From: Steinernema hermaphroditum | Lineage: Eukaryota > Nematoda > Chromadorea > Rhabditida > Steinernematidae | NCBI GenBank assembly: GCA_030435675.1 | Contig: CM059622.1 | Span: 15,128,001-15,192,000 of the forward strand | Direction of reading: 5' to 3' | DNA length: 64,000 nt | Shown: in pieces, positions 45,322 to 58,665 of the stretch | Layout of the letters: every line of letters begins with the position of its first letter | Numbering within the stretch: the stretch's first letter is position 1 | Made by a program: the position numbers and the translations under genes | Notes under the pieces: generated by a model | Told to the model about the DNA's origin: nothing | What the model saw: only the letters and a program-made list of their open reading frames with translations | The model's database searches: none

Positions 45322-46480
45322 GTTTTGTTTTCCGGGATGGGCTAGCGGTTCGCGGCACCATCATCGTCCAGGTCCATGTCATGGGAAAGGTTCAGATGAG
45401 ATGGGGTTCATTCCACAGGGGCCACAATTCAACACAATGGTCTATTTATTCCACGACTGCGCTTAATCTCATCGTTGGGAGACCAGGAATCTAATCCGGC
45501 ACAGAGAAAGCGGCGAATATCATAGATTTCATAGCAAGATTTTGTCGCTTCCGTTGCGCTGGATTAGTTTCGTGGTCTTAGAACGACGGGATGCGGCATT
45601 ATATGACCTCTATTGGAAGCAAAAACACAAACAGAAATGGCCGGGTTCGGATTAGAGTAGCCGAAGTCCATCTCTGCTCACTTTTGTAGTATTTTCTTAG
45701 CACATCATACATATTCTCTTCGTTTACCACACTTCTCATGCATCGTATATCTTGGATTCCTCTCCCTCCGGTACATTTGGACATAAGCGAGAAATGATAC
45801 AATTTATCCCTTTCTTTCAAAAGTGTCCCCCAACCAAAGGTCCCTAAAACTTCCCTCCTCCTCTTCTCTTCCACTCGAGACCATCGATCGCCTCTAACAA
45901 TTTGCCCGCTTGCAGTAGCACCCTTAGTCCGAGTGCCGAATTCATCCGTCCGTCATCCATCGCCGCTTCGCCGATAATTTCGTCCGTTCGGCGTGCATGC
46001 TCCGTACCGGCGCGTGCCATCCTCCAACGTCGTTTCGGCGAACGCACGCGCTCTCTCCGCATCGACGACTTCTCGAGCGGCGTTCCTTGTTGTTGTTTGT
46101 TGCTTGCGCCGAACGGACGGGCGCCCCGAGGGTTCCCGTGCTCTTTGCAGTCCGATCTCTGGTCGCCAGGCGGCGCGCTCGCTTCCGCCTTGACGAGGAA
46201 AACGAAATTGGGAGCGACGGCGCCAGAGTGGAAGCGAGAGAGAGCGTCAAGGTCGCGGATGATTGGAAGTGAGAAGAAGACAGATTCGAGCACAGGCAAA
46301 TGGAGGAGGCGAAATGGGGTGGAAGCGAAAGTTACAACTTTACAGCGCGTGGCCAAGTTGTGTTTTTAGTCAAAGTACAGGAAGGGTCTGGGTGAGCACA
46401 AGTGGCGTTGATCGTGTTGACCACTTTCGCGACAAAAACGTTCAGATCAGTGAACTCTTTTGATGCGAATTTGACGTAGA
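45322..46480. other. Intergenic with GC-rich island 45930-46270
   Basis: Open frames on both strands across the island, none with splice support. No gene claimed. Confidence 0.35.
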
Positions 46481-46693
46481 ATGAACGAAAAGAAAACGAC
46501 GATACATTATCCCAAAGTGGAGCATCATTTTTATGAAGGAGATGATGAAACTTCACATTTTGTACGTATCAAATTTGAAATGAATTTCCGTCGACTCTCT
46601 GAAACGTTTATCGATGAAACCGGTGACATTATTTCCGAATCGAATTGTCCAATCGTCGAATCAGTCGATTTCACAAGAGAACAACGACTCTAG
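46481..46693 (+). CDS. Small hypothetical ORF, 70 residues
   Basis: MNEKKTTIHYPKVEHHFYEG opens an ORF with balanced codon use, ending in ESVDFTREQRL. The DNA encoding the C-terminus is duplicated at 47033-47065 within a repeat block, so this may be part of a decayed tandem array. No family is recognised. Confidence 0.28.
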   Translation: MNEKKTTIHYPKVEHHFYEGDDETSHFVRIKFEMNFRRLSETFIDETGDIISESNCPIVESVDFTREQRL

Positions 46694-47400
46694 GTGTGAG
46701 TTTGACCCATAACAGTAGAGATCCGTTCCTCTGTTTGGTGACTATCTCAATGGCGAAATTTCTATGGTTGTGATTGCAACATACACTAACTGTTTAGCGA
46801 CACTCCGACATGAAATTCAGAATAGTGAACAGACCATGTCGTCAATGATTGGTTTCCGAAAAAAGACAAAACTGATTTGACATTTGTTCCATTCCAGAGA
46901 AGATGCACAGCGCTCCAGGCAGTAATTTGAAATTACTTGAACACAATTCTAAAATAGGCAATGATGACGATCCTAACGAATTCCAGTGGCAATGAGAAGT
47001 GGATAATGGGCAATTACAAGTGGAATCAGTCAATTGCACAAGAGAATAACGACTTTAGGTGTGAGCTTATCCGTTACCCCCTCGGAGGTACACCTTCCTT
47101 CGGCAGACCAGGGCTACACCATAGAATGTACACCTCCGAGACAGCCTAGTTCGATTGAATTCTAAATTCTGATTTTATATTCGAATAGAGCGTACTTCAA
47201 ACCATTCGAAACCGTATATAAAGTACCAACTTGTTTCCTGCAAGAATTTTCAAAACGGGTCCACAAGGACCATCTATCGCCTAGGCTATCGGCACTTTCT
47301 ATACGAGTTCGAATGATTTGAAGTATACTCTAGCCGAACCAGAACTGATTGAACCAGGTATGTGCCCTCTCGGAGGTACCTGGTTTCTTCGGCAGACTGT
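46658..47400. repeat. Complex direct-repeat block
   Basis: CACAAGAGAACAACGACT at about 46672 recurs with few changes at 47036-47055, each followed by TAGGTGTGAG. A second motif, CTCGGAGGTAC...CTTCGGCAGAC, occurs at 47082-47110 and 47371-47398, with an inverted ACACCTCCGAG near 47130. This is most likely old tandem duplication. Confidence 0.5.
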
Positions 47401-48007
47401 CTAGTGATCCGTTTTCAACCGTTTTATGCTCTGATCTTCACGGTCTTCAATTCGACGTCAAATGTGCACCTTGGTGTTCTCTTTTTAAATGCACTTTACA
47501 CATCTTATTTATCACGAGCATCCCACCCAAATTTATAGTGACAACAACACAAGTGCACTGCAAGCCGGGTCTCTAGGTCGAAAACTGAAGGTCATTGCAC
47601 AATTTTTTTTCCTTTAAATGCGATATTGTATTTCTCATTATTTCTTCGCAATTTTTTCTCTAACTCGATTCGATGAACATAGTAAAAAGCTCATTGTGTC
47701 CGCTCTTATCAAGCGTGATTATATTTGAGGTAAAGTGATATATACCCCTCAAAATATGTCATGTTCCGTTAGATTTTTGGTGCGTTTCTAGTTAGTAAAA
47801 GAGCTCAAATCAATACATTATAGAGTCGGAATGTAAGAAGTATCAGTTCAACTAGGGACATGTCACCCCAAGAGACACCCTATACAAACGTTTGGCCCAA
47901 GCCCAGTACACAACAAAAAGTTACGGCCTCATTATGGATCACAAAAACATAATTTCATAATCGCTACATTATGCAAGGCACTGCGTTATGGCACAAAGAT
48001 ATCAATA
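47401..48007. other. Intergenic, AT-rich
   Basis: No gene or clear element seen in about 600 bp. Confidence 0.35.
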
Positions 48008-48303
48008 TCATGTCGTAGTTGCTGGCCTTCTTCTTTTTTCGGTAGAAGGCACAATATCGGAGTCGAGCGCTCTGAATTCGGTGGCGGAGCGACTTCGAAC
48101 CATGGCGAAGTTTAGCGGAGACATATCGTCGATCGAGCTGGCGTAGTGGACGTCGGCTTTGTAGCGAATGTTTGGCTTGGCGACGTGGATGGATTCAGGT
48201 GACGACGCTTCTTGGTCAGGTTTATTACCCAACCTCCATGGTGTTCCATGCCTTCTGGGATCTAGGTGGTTGCATTCCGGATAGTATCTAGATGGGTGTT
48301 GAA
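48008..48303 (-). CDS. Probable 3'-terminal coding exon, 97 residues
   Basis: Minus-strand frame from an AG acceptor at 48305-48304 to a TGA at 48010-48008. It reads HPSRYYPECNHLDPRRHG, TPWRLGNKPDQEASSPES, then NIRYKADVHYASSIDDMSP and a basic/Ser-rich C-terminus ending RRRPATTT. Codon choice (GTC, GCC, TCG, CTC) is more biased than in the surrounding DNA, which favours real coding. Upstream exons would lie to the right but were not found. No family is recognised. Confidence 0.4.
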
Positions 48304-49522
48304 CTATCTATCCTCTTCTGTCCTTTATATCCGTTTTTCTCTTTTCTCGACAATGTCGAGCCATTCCATAGGTCTCGACAGGCTTTTGATCATTATGTAG
48401 TTCCATCTTAACCATCTTCCGACTTGAAAATCTAGAGACGCTTCCTTCCCTACCACTCAAAACACACTTTTGCGTGCTTGAGCACACTCATATCCCCTCG
48501 AAAAACGGACCTTTCCAGCCCTTGGACTCCAAACACTTTTATGCTCTTCCCCCATTGACATGATCCTCGGCCTATGGTCCATAATTCTCATTTCAATATT
48601 AACGTCTGCTGCGCGCCCACTCCACAGCAGGAAGCCTTTCCCTCCTCCATATATCACTTTCCTATAAATAGAATCCGAAAAAGCGAGGCTTTCAACAAAA
48701 ACACACCCACTTACCGTTGCCGACAGGTTTCGGTGCGAGTCAAAAAGTGTCCAAAAGGTCGTCGCAACATCCGCGATCGTCGTCCAATTACGTCGCTCGA
48801 TCGGGATTTGGCTTTTTCGCTCGGTTTTCACTTTGCACAAAAACGCACATTCCCCGCAACCTTCAGCCTTCTTCGGCAAGAAGAGGGAATCGGCGCAAAA
48901 AGGGAGACAATTAGCGTCGTCTTCTCCTTCTTCTCCGTCGACTTTTCGTCGCGCCTGCAGTGTCAAGGACTTCTCCTTCTGCGCCTTCTTCGCCCTCACG
49001 CGCCACGACATGTTTTTCGTGTTGTTGTCGCGTCCGCGCGATCGCGCAATTTTCGTTTTCGACGAAGGCGAAGACGACGAAGGCGATTCGGGCGCACGTG
49101 TGTTTCGGCTTTTGGGCGAACCGAACGACGGTGGATGCTGAGCTGGAGAGGAGCTTCTTAGCTCGGGGCGCCGATTTAGTAATTATTTGTGCGTTGCACC
49201 CCTGTGGAGCTGGTCTTTTCGGCGCGTCGTCTTCGTCACCCTCGGGCTGTTTTCCGGTCGTGTTACTTTACTGCCGTCGCTTCTAATGGTCAGTATGGTT
49301 GTTTTTGAATGTCGCTTGTCATGTATAATAATCTTCTAAAGGAAGCCCGATGCAGCACTATCCAAGTCAGAGAAGGCATTTTCTTTATAGCGTGGAAAGA
49401 GTTTTGTAGAGGGGGCTATTTCCAATAGCGACCGCCTTTTATGTGCCATGGGATAGATCGTTTCTGTGGGAAGCACAGCTCTTCCTTCTGCTTTCGGAGA
49501 CCTTCCCATACAATCATCAAAC
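48304..49522. other. Intergenic with GC-rich island 48740-49250
   Basis: Long open frames on both strands in a CG/TTC-rich island with TTCGGCG and CGACGAAGG repeats. No exon is supported. A minus-strand open segment at 49336-49578, continuous with the 204-bp repeat, reads SFDDCMGRSPKAEGRAVLP and could be coding. Confidence 0.35.
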
Positions 49523-49726
49523 GACTTTATTTCGCGAATCAAAGGCATTATGCCTTGCGCGACACCGAAAATAGACAAACAGAGGATGTCTGACAGACGA
49601 CTTCATCCCTGGCGCGGCGTAGATGTCGAACCGGTCGTAGACGGCGCACTTCACTGGGCATCTGGGAATCGGCAAATCTTCGGCTATGGCAGCGGAATAT
49701 CGTTTGCGGCACAGCGGACGCTTCCG
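49523..49726 (-). repeat. 204-bp dispersed repeat, copy 2
   Basis: Reverse complement of 26721-26924 with six mismatches. Relative to copy 1 there is an extra ~19 bp between this block and the conserved flanking anchor near 49746-49761. On the minus strand one frame runs on past the repeat to a stop at 49336. Confidence 0.7.
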
Positions 49727-52700
49727 AGCTTGCATCTGATGGTCCGTGGTCCGGGAGTTGCGCCTTCCCTGGTCCTCACAGCGTCGGCGATCTTCCGGAT
49801 GACATCTCACGCAGCTTCGGGCGTCGGATTCCTGGCGTCAAACATCTTGTTGTCAGCGGTGGTGGGACTACGGCTTCCGGGTGTCCCAATTCCCTCTGGA
49901 AGCCGGAACAGTCACAACTGCCACAGGGTTTGCTGTCTGACCAACCCGACGCTCAGAGAGCGACCGGAGGGACCGACCGCTCGCCACCGCGACACGAGTG
50001 AGAGATCCAATCATCAAAACCTCGATGAAATCAACGACGAGTCCAGCCGATCATTTTTTACCTGGTTCTAATCGAAAAAGCTGCATTTCATCGTTGATTT
50101 CAAGATTAGTATGACTAAACAACTGCTTACCAATTGGGGAAAACCTTTGATGATGTTTTCTGAGTTGGAGCACGTGTAGAATATCGTGAAGTGTTAGTGA
50201 TTAGCTGTGGTATCAATCAGAAGAAGAAATGTCCTTTTTTCGGGAACCAATTGTCCTAATACATCTGCAGACTTTACAGTACTGAGTGTGAGTCATCCCT
50301 TGCATTTTAAAGAGGATAGAAAATGGTTCTAGAGCAAAATCACCTGCATCTTTTTGCAGACAAAAATACGTGATTAGGTTCATACTTATCCAGTCAACTT
50401 TCGATGAAATTCTGAGTTGGCTTTTTTGCTTGTGATGATAACCCATTTTTAACTTAAGACTTCACTCCTATCATGCGACAACTCCTACTAGTAGGGTGCC
50501 TTCGAATCGGCAAAACTTAAAAGTGTTATGATGTGGTGAAAACACAGGAGTACGTGGCCAGTCTTTATCGGGGACTAGAAAAGCATACAAGCACACAGCA
50601 TCACTTAAGGGGTTCCGGACTGTCTAGTCTGCTCTGGCGTTAATAAAAAGTGCTTTAGAATCGCGATAATAAGAAGTTAGTTGCAAGGAGATGCACATTT
50701 TTTGCTAGGCTGCCATTCTGAAACTGTCATCGTGGCTTTTGTGATCGTCAGTTAGTCCACCACGATCGACTATTTTTAAGGCTTAAGGCTTTTTAAAGCC
50801 CCCCTCAAAAATTCGGAAATCTTCTATACATACATATCCTTTGTTCCCTGTTTTCCGCTTCGTACTTGCATGTTAAGCGCACCCTTTGATATGAGAAATA
50901 AACTCGTAAAATTCGTAAACCATGCCACATTCAGTTAACCAGTTAGTGCACATGTTATTGTTTGTTTTTAATCTGCGTCCTTCCAGAACTGCATCTTCGT
51001 CTTTCCAGAACTGTGGCTAGTTAGTATATTATGAAACAGTCTTTCAAGATGATGGTGCGCTATGACCACTTCTTGTGTATTTCGGTTTTGTAGCTATCTA
51101 CGTAGCATATGTAGAAGTCAGCTTTCGATGCTTTGGATGCTCTACGTTACGTTCGTTGATGCTTATTTGCACTTCCAGTGGCAACCGCTGCTAACAACGT
51201 GCATAAAATGCGCACTTTCTTCTGGCAGTGCTTTTCTGCTTTTGCAGGGTTTTCCTACTTTTTATCTTTATGCACTCTTTGTGGGTGTTACGCATTGTGT
51301 TTGTGAGTTGAGTTCATTGCAAAACAGCAGGCACCTCATCTTTTCGATGTTTGTGTGGTGTAATTACTGTAAAAGAGATGTGTCTAGTCCGATGGCCCAA
51401 ACCATCACCACCACGCAGAAGTCATTGCTCAATTCCTACTTTGTTAACTCGAAATTTGGTAACATTCCAAAATCGCATATAATCTGCCAGTCCCCACTCC
51501 CGGACATCCCCATATTCTTGGTCACCGCACCCCGTGGGACATGTTCCCGACGATCTCCGCTGTCAGCAGATGGTAGGTCAAGTGTCGATCCCATGTTTGT
51601 GCTCATGGATCGCTTGTCGCGCAGAGCAGGTGGCCCGCGAAGAACGCGCAATTAATCAGCCATGAGCCGCTCACTTCCCCCGACGAATAATTAAGCGACG
51701 TCGCTACCGCTGTCGCCGACCATCCTCGGCGACCCCTTAATGGTCACCAGAGCAAACATTCATGCTCCAAAAATTTTATGAGTAATCAAACGACCGTTTG
51801 AGGTTGGAGGCGCAGATGACGGGTAGCGGCTGTTTGGACAGTTCTTTGTTCCCTGAGCAGGCACCGAAACTCAAGCAATCCATGAATCTTTCATATCTGA
51901 TGCATCGGATATATGAGAAAGAAGTTGTAGAATGTTTTCGTCCGCTTGTGATCCTATAATAGAATCCATATTGTATGAGATCTTGTTTTCGGCATGTGGC
52001 TATTTTAAGGTCGGATTCATCTAGGGCGCTCCTTAATTGACAAGGGAACAATTACGAGTTACCTACAGGCATACTAGTCCCCAAAGTTTGCACTTCGGAC
52101 TGTCCCCCTGGCCATAGCTGTGACCTTTCCGCGCACACCTGTTCTGCTCACCTCATCAGGCTTCTCCGAATAAATGCTCAATTAAATCATTAGCTGCTCA
52201 TCAAGATAAGCCCTAATTTTTGAGATTGAGATCACGATACCTCTGCTTCCGAATCCACTAAATGAAGCCACCTGTTTAGCACCCTTCCACACCGTAATCT
52301 TCATCAATTAAGCCACCGTCTGAACAGAGTCCTAACCCCCAATTTAACACCAAAAGCACAACGCAGAATCCGCTTTTCCCAAACCCGAATCCTTTTCAGG
52401 CAGAGATCAGTGACCGCCCGCGGCGGCCGCCGCGCTGCGTCGACCGCTTTTTGTGTTTTCGCGACGACGTTCGATTACAAATGCAACACTGCATCAGCAG
52501 CGCAAACTGGTCAGTTGTTTTGCCCGCTGGCGACCACCGCATCGCCCCGAGGGCCGATGGCCGACGAAAACAATAACAATCAGAGATGGCCGATGGCCGA
52601 CCACGGCCGCCCACGGAGCACTGTGTAATCGCGCTTTGCGTAACCGCCTTTCGCTGTTTCTTTCGCTGCTTCGAAGCCGCATTCTTTGGCCGAAGCGCTT

Positions 52701-54576
52701 TACACTCTCCGAGTTGTTTGTGCGATGCTGTTCTTGCTAATTTTATAATGAGGAGCGAGGTTTTGCACGATTTTTATGGGTATATTCGTACTTTGCGATT
52801 ATATTTCTCTGTTGTGTCCGTTAAAAGCTCAAGTATGCTATAGGGTGGTGGCGTCGAAAGCAGGGCACGTTGTTGAAAATCCACAATCCACTTGATCCAC
52901 CCCAAGAGCAATGACAAAGTCTATACGAGTCTCCCGTAGACGCTCCTCCCTATGGGTCTCTTGTACAGGAAACTAATGGCCTCAAACTAATGGTTCTACT
53001 CTAGAATTTTACGAATTGACCAGGAATAAAGACAGAAACTTTAAGAGTCGAAATTTTGGAGTTAAGCTTCAAAGTCAACTAAAGTAGTTAAAAAGCTATT
53101 GGATCGTTGGCTTGAAAATGTTTTATAGGATAACGTGAAACTGATATATAATTTTGGTATATCATAATACCCTGTAGCCGTCGTCACCGGCCTTACATTC
53201 CGTAAAAAGTACGACCCTAAAAAGTTTCATGTCGAAATCTCACTTCTGAACACCTCATTAAAGTTCAGACATTTTCAATTGATATCGTTGTCAGTGAAGC
53301 GGATCAGGCGGTGTTCAAATCGGAGATTCAAACTCCGATAGTACAGTAGAAGGCCTTACACAATCGTACCGAGAGTCAATTTTCTGTCCTCACCTTCCTT
53401 CCAAATGCCACAAAAAGGAAGACAATAAATGATATCTGTCACATCCGGAATTAAGTGGCCAACAAACAAGCTTTTTTTCAAAAACGGAAGGTACTTCAGT
53501 TACATATCGTGTATGTGTATGCTCTTTTTTTGCTCCCAGTAGTCTATGCGTTATTCTCTTGGGTTGTAATTCGGATATTAAACCAAACTGTAAATGCAAT
53601 CTAAGGGCGAACGAGATAAGCCGGTGGACTTTGGCCCCAAATGGTCATTTCCAGAAAGAGAAACTGGAAGGTTGAGTTGTAGGTTCAAGATATAGTTGAT
53701 GTTTTAACAGATGTGTGGCAAATTTTTTGGCTGCGCTTGAAACACGCCTATAGAGCTAGCCCGTCGTCTGTATACGATATCACCCAGATGAGAATACTTA
53801 AGCCACTGTAATATGTATTGACTAAAGGCACTTTTCGTGCTTTAAAGGACAGTTCTGTTTCTCTTTTTTTGCCATTTTTCGCTTCGCCTCCTCTTGTGCA
53901 CTATTCTACCTTGTAACAGACGATCACGCCACTCTTCTGCTCAAGAGTCCGCTTCTTCCGAAAAGACAGGTGTTGGCACCTGGTCAATATTTGGCTAAAG
54001 TTGCGCCGCCACGGCGCTGTTTACCGAAAGCACCGAGTGGAGACTCTGTGGGCGGCCCCTCGACGAGCCGCTTTTTTGCACCACGAGATTACATGACCCC
54101 CGCCAAGGACGACGACGTGCTGTTCGCACATTCAACACTTGCAAGGACCATTCAGGCGTGCTAATTATGGTCAGCAGCGGAGACAAAGGACAAGAAGGCC
54201 TGTGGATGTGAGAACGGCGAAAACAGCGCGGAGGGTCAACGATTGCGTGGCGATGTTTTGAATTTTTGAAGGAGCCAATTAACCTGCTTCGAAAGAATGC
54301 CACGCGAAAACGGTGTTTAACGGCGGATACACATAATTTACGGGCTATTTGCGTCAAGTTGAATACCGGCCAGCCCGCAGATTCATTGATCATTATTTTC
54401 TGCAGCAAGTTCTCTTGTCGAATAGGAAAACCACCATACAGAGTGAGCCCAAATATCACTAGAAGTGGCCACCTTTAGCGTTGATACCGGCTTGAACACG
54501 AAAATCGAGGCACGCTAGGCTTCACGGCTAATTTGTTCCTAGGGATGCTCCAGAGCTCTCTTCAGGGATTCTATGC
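49727..54576. other. Gene-poor stretch with GC-rich/ATTA islands
   Basis: No gene that I can support. Islands are visible near 51530-51750 (GCAATTAATCAGCC, then GAATAATTAAGCGACGTCGC), 52150-52230 (CAATTAAATCATTAGCTGC), 52400-52720 (very GC-rich, GGCCGATGGCC repeats) and 53880-54250 (GTGCTAATTATGG beside GC-rich sequence). A 197-codon open frame at 51062 is treated as chance. Confidence 0.4.
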
Positions 54577-54915
54577 TAGCTGGGTCTTTTCTTCCTTGGC
54601 CTTCCTTTGATCTGAAATGGCTAAGGCCCGGGAAAGGAAGGCCAAGGAAGAAAGGACCCAGCTGTAACAGTGACATCCGCCAAAATTAAGCAAAACCGGT
54701 ACGGATAAGTACGTGCAGACACAATATCAACAGGCTTACAGCTTGGTTGGGGTCACTGTTATAGCTGGGTCCTTTCTTCCTTGGTCTTCCTTTGATCTGA
54801 AATGGCTAAGGCCCGCGAAAGGAAGGCCAAGGAAGAAAGAACCCAGCTATACGTACTTATCCGTACCGGTTTTGCTTAATTTTGGCGGATTTCACTGTTA
54901 TAGCTGGGTCTTTTC
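54577..54915. mobile_element. Nested palindromic MITE-like composite
   Basis: Two ~90-bp near-perfect palindromes (54577-54676 and 54753-54850) each start TAGCTGGGTC(C)TTTCTTCC and end GGAAGAAAG(G/A)ACCCAGCT. Between and after them, CCGCCAAAATTAAGCAAAAC through CGGATAAGTACGT (about 54677-54714) is repeated in inverted orientation at about 54851-54889. A third partial terminus, TTCACTGTTATAGCTGGGTC, lies at 54891-54910. CACTGTTATAGCTGGGTC is the terminal repeat. No coding capacity. The structure suggests serial insertion of one non-autonomous foldback element. Confidence 0.8.
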
Positions 54916-57900
54916 CTCCCACGGTCTTTTTCTCTCGGGCCTTTTTCTCCCAGAGTCTTATTCTCATATAATGGTCGGTTACAGTCCGAAATCGATATCG
55001 ATCTTAAATGTGAAGTGCTCAGCATTAGAAGCCCTGGAAGTCTAGTACGTCTAGTTGAGAACTCTGTGATGATATCGGGACATTTCATAAACCCGTTTTC
55101 ACTGAAATAAAACATAAGATCCATAAAGCGCTATTTCCAAATGAGAACTAGTGAACAGAGGAACACCGATTACAGCAAACAATGACACGTTGTTTTCGCA
55201 GCTGATCACACTGATCACGAATAGTAAATGGTCCCTTATTTTCATATTCAGCGCACAAGAAATCACCTGAACTCCGCTATCACTGTTCTGACTCACACGT
55301 CGTCCGCTATCACATGCTCCCTTTCACCCTTCCATTGCAACATTTCTCTTTTTGCGTGCCGCGTACGTGTGCCTAATAATACTCGCGTGAGTGTCGTAAA
55401 CACGCAACTCTCTTATCAAAACGCTCGTTTCAGATCACTGCGACTAACATTCTCTGAAGCTTTCCAGAAGACTTCGGAGCAGCTGCCTTTCCATTTATAA
55501 GCACATGATCAAACAGGGCGAAACGCCTTTTTGCGACGCCAAAAAACGGCTCCGGTCATCCAGGCAGCCGGGTGGCGCTTCTCCGCGGCCCTTATCATAC
55601 GCAAATGTTTGTTGTATCGCCTCGTACCGGGGTGCGCTCGCGCGCCTATACCTTCTCGTTTGCCGGCGCACCGTTTGGTTGTTTTCAAGCCGTCCGCTCC
55701 AGTCGACCGCGATTCGCGCCGTCTTGTACCGGCCGCTCTCTTTTCCTTCTTTGTTGGTTTTTCAATTCCGTCGCGCTCCGGAAGGAGGGAACCTTTCTGC
55801 AACGGTGTGCAAAGAGCCGATATGCGGAAGGTGTTTTTGTCGCGAATTTCCTAAAATCACTTCGCTCTTTCTTTTTCCGTTTCTCTTTGTCGAAAATCTT
55901 ATCATATTTAATGATTAGATATTATAATGAGCTTCTCATTCTGTCGATTCAAATAATGAGCCTGTCTACCAGTGCAAAAGATGAGGATATGTAGCTTTGG
56001 AATGAGCCATCGTAGGATAGGATAAGATGAAGGAAGCGCTGTTTTTTCCAATAGAAGACGGCACTGCATTATTTACTTTTTTTGAGTAAAAAAAGAAGCA
56101 TGTCCACCGAACGCCACCACTCGGAGTTTGGAACCACGAGCTCCGTCCGGTTCATTTGGTTCATTCCGATCTCCGGCTGAGAACGGCTCTGGACGGGGTC
56201 CAGGAACCACAACTACGCCCGTTGAGACGGTTCACGGCGCTTTTGTGCCCATAAACTATCAGAGACCAGGGGTATGCGGTAAAACAACATGCTTCAGGTT
56301 GCCTCTGTTCGTCTGCGCCCTCTTGGGACCCGTCCTCACAATCGGTTGTAAGGAGTTTGGTCCCAGAATGGGTAATCATACTGCCTTCTTTGTGTTACCC
56401 AATGAAAATATCATCTATCAGATTGCACTTTATACTATTGGGCACATCTAGCGATAACAGTGTCTCTGAATGTGTTTCATTGTTCGAATTCTTCCGTATA
56501 GTTCAAAGATTTCACGAAAAAAGTACATTCTTCTTAAGACCCTCCTTCTATGAAGGCTTATCCTCTCAAGGCTCACTCATTCGCCTTTGCAATTTCCGCT
56601 CTTTGATCGAGCTAAGCGCGTTGGACAACAATTTGTTATTTAAGGAAGCGGATCAGGGGGAGGTGTTTGTCGGCACGGGGATTACCTTTTCCGGAATGGC
56701 CTTGTTTTCGCCGAGAAACACCGCTGGGTGGCCTGCTTTTGTGCCCGTTTCCGTAAGAAAGAAAACACGCGTTTCGCCGTCGGTGTGAATATCCTGTAGG
56801 GCTCCATTTACAGGTGGGTTATCAGTTTTCTTAAGACATCAAGTTTATCTGTTCTAGTGATCACAGATTAATTCACTTTCGGTCCATAAGGTCCACGAAC
56901 TGTACGTAGATAAGGCAGGATCAATTGTAGTTTAAGGTCCCTGGTTCATGGGCCCCAATTATGGGTAGTTACCCCTTGAACAGGCTTAAGCATTTGCACA
57001 GAAACGGCGCCACTTCCTTCCTCCTTTGTCCATGATCGCTGGACGTTTTTCTCTGTTGCAGCTAACACAATTCGCTGTCTTTTATGAAATTGGATCTTCT
57101 CGCTTTTTGTTTATTTACAGCTCGGAGGAGAAAGCTCTCGGGATTGAGCGTTGGAAAGGCGTCTGTTAATGGTGGCAATTAAAAGTAATTCGGTGCGGTC
57201 TTTGATTTCTCTATGTCTCCGTGTCTTTTGGAGTCACGCGGAAGGTAGAGCGGAAGTTCAAGTGCACATAAATGGAAGTAAAACTTATCCGACCGAATAG
57301 AAATCGCCGTAAAATTGGCCACATTTCATAAGGTCTAGTCGTGGATTTAGTCGCCGAGGAAACGGCCGTTTAGATGCAGAAGTGCAATTCTTGCAAGCGT
57401 CCGCTTCTCTGAGACGTTCTCATATCCAAAGCCACACGCACACATTTCTCGTGCTGTGTACATAGTGACGTTTTTTCCGTGCTTTCCGATTCGAATTAAG
57501 AAAAGTTATTTTTGGTTGTTTTTCATCCGATGTCCGTCGCCCTTCGAGTGGCTTTCCTTCTGGATACAAATCGCTTTCGTATTCATTAGCGATATCGGAT
57601 TGTTGAGCGAGTTAAGTGGCTTGAGCGCCAACATATTTTTCGTAGTTTTTCACAGAAGCGATCTTCAGATGAGACCAAATCTGACTACGAAGTGTTGGCA
57701 TAAGTGCTGAAGTTCTTAAGAGCTTACGTGTGCCGTAAAACTACCGAGTTTGAGAAGCAAGAGGCTTGCTTTTAGATCTCCCGACCACTTCTTAGAGAGA
57801 ATACAAATAAACTTTCACTTTTTGAGAGTTTTTTTCTACCATGTACACAGAGCCCGCCTTGCCAATACCGTCATCGATAGGGTCCGATTCCTATCTTCCA

Positions 57901-58324
57901 ATGGCCATTTCATCGTCTTGATATAGTGCATATTAAAAGCGTCCTTTTTCTATAAATTTTTTAATTCGGCCAAAATAAACATGTGTTTTCACGAGGCATA
58001 CTTTTTCGGGGTTCCCGCTATTACGTTGGCCCGATAATAAGTGGAACACAGCAATTGTTTAAATTTCTCATATTTACCCGTCGGCTATTTTTAGCGCTTC
58101 CGTTTTGTTTTCCCTCCTACCCCCCGCTGAATTTCGAAGTGTTTTCGAAACTTATTTTCGCGCTTGCTCCCCTTGAACCTGTTGTGCGAATAGCTACAGC
58201 GGATCGCCGTCTGATCAGTGGATAGCTGCATCTATTTCTTACCTCATCTGTCTGTGTCCACATCGTGCTTGGACTAGCAAAGTGTTTTTCACAATCTATT
58301 TTTATCCGAACCATCATTTAAAAG
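54916..58324. other. Gene-poor stretch, GC-rich island 55510-55850
   Basis: No gene supported. The 55510-55850 island has four overlapping open frames and looks like the other islands. 56128-56451 contains a + frame without start or splice sites. 57440-57720 is AT-rich. Confidence 0.35.
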
Positions 58325-58665
58325 TCCACTAGGCTATTTTTGACATAGAAAAAGTATATAATTGAGCGGTTTGGTTCAAGAAGTTAGGATTCGACGCCAA
58401 AAAGAGAGCTGTACTACATAGTAGCACGAGAAAACGAACCTGCTACTAGCAGAATGGCATCGCCGGAACGCCGACGCCAACGATACAGATTGTGAGGTGG
58501 AAGACATGAGGTTGACATTGGTTGAATCGGTCGGAGATGCCGCTTTGCATACTGCCACACAAAGAAGAGCTGAGGCTTACTTTTGACACGAAAATGATTA
58601 TATAACTGAGTGGTTTGGTCCAGTAAGTCCAGAAGGCGTTTAGCCCACAAAACGTTAGGCTCCAT
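58325..58665 (-). CDS. Possible small multi-exon gene with internal repeat
   Basis: Exon 1 at 58665-58581 (MEPNVLWAKRLLDLLDQTTQ, then LYNHFRVK) ends at a good gtaagc donor. A second exon from 58551 after gtggcag fits phase 1 (CKAASPTDSTNVNLMSSTSQ). Near 58330-58390 the first exon's DNA recurs in degenerate form (FLNQTAQLYTFSMSK against LLDQTTQLYNHFRVK), with a stop shortly after. It could be an exon duplication within one gene or a decayed tandem copy. Function unknown. Confidence 0.33.

Noticed and set aside
45844..46369. Opposing open frames of 155-170 codons
   Set aside because: Same GC-island effect as at 43.5 and 48.7 kb.
48457..49161. Opposing open frames of 184 and 195 codons
   Set aside because: They mirror each other across a GC-rich island; neither has splice sites or protein-like motifs.
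51062..51655. 197-codon hydrophobic open frame
   Set aside because: Only marginally longer than expected by chance in 64 kb on both strands. Amino-acid use looks random, with no splice or homology support, and its 3' end runs into a regulatory-type island.
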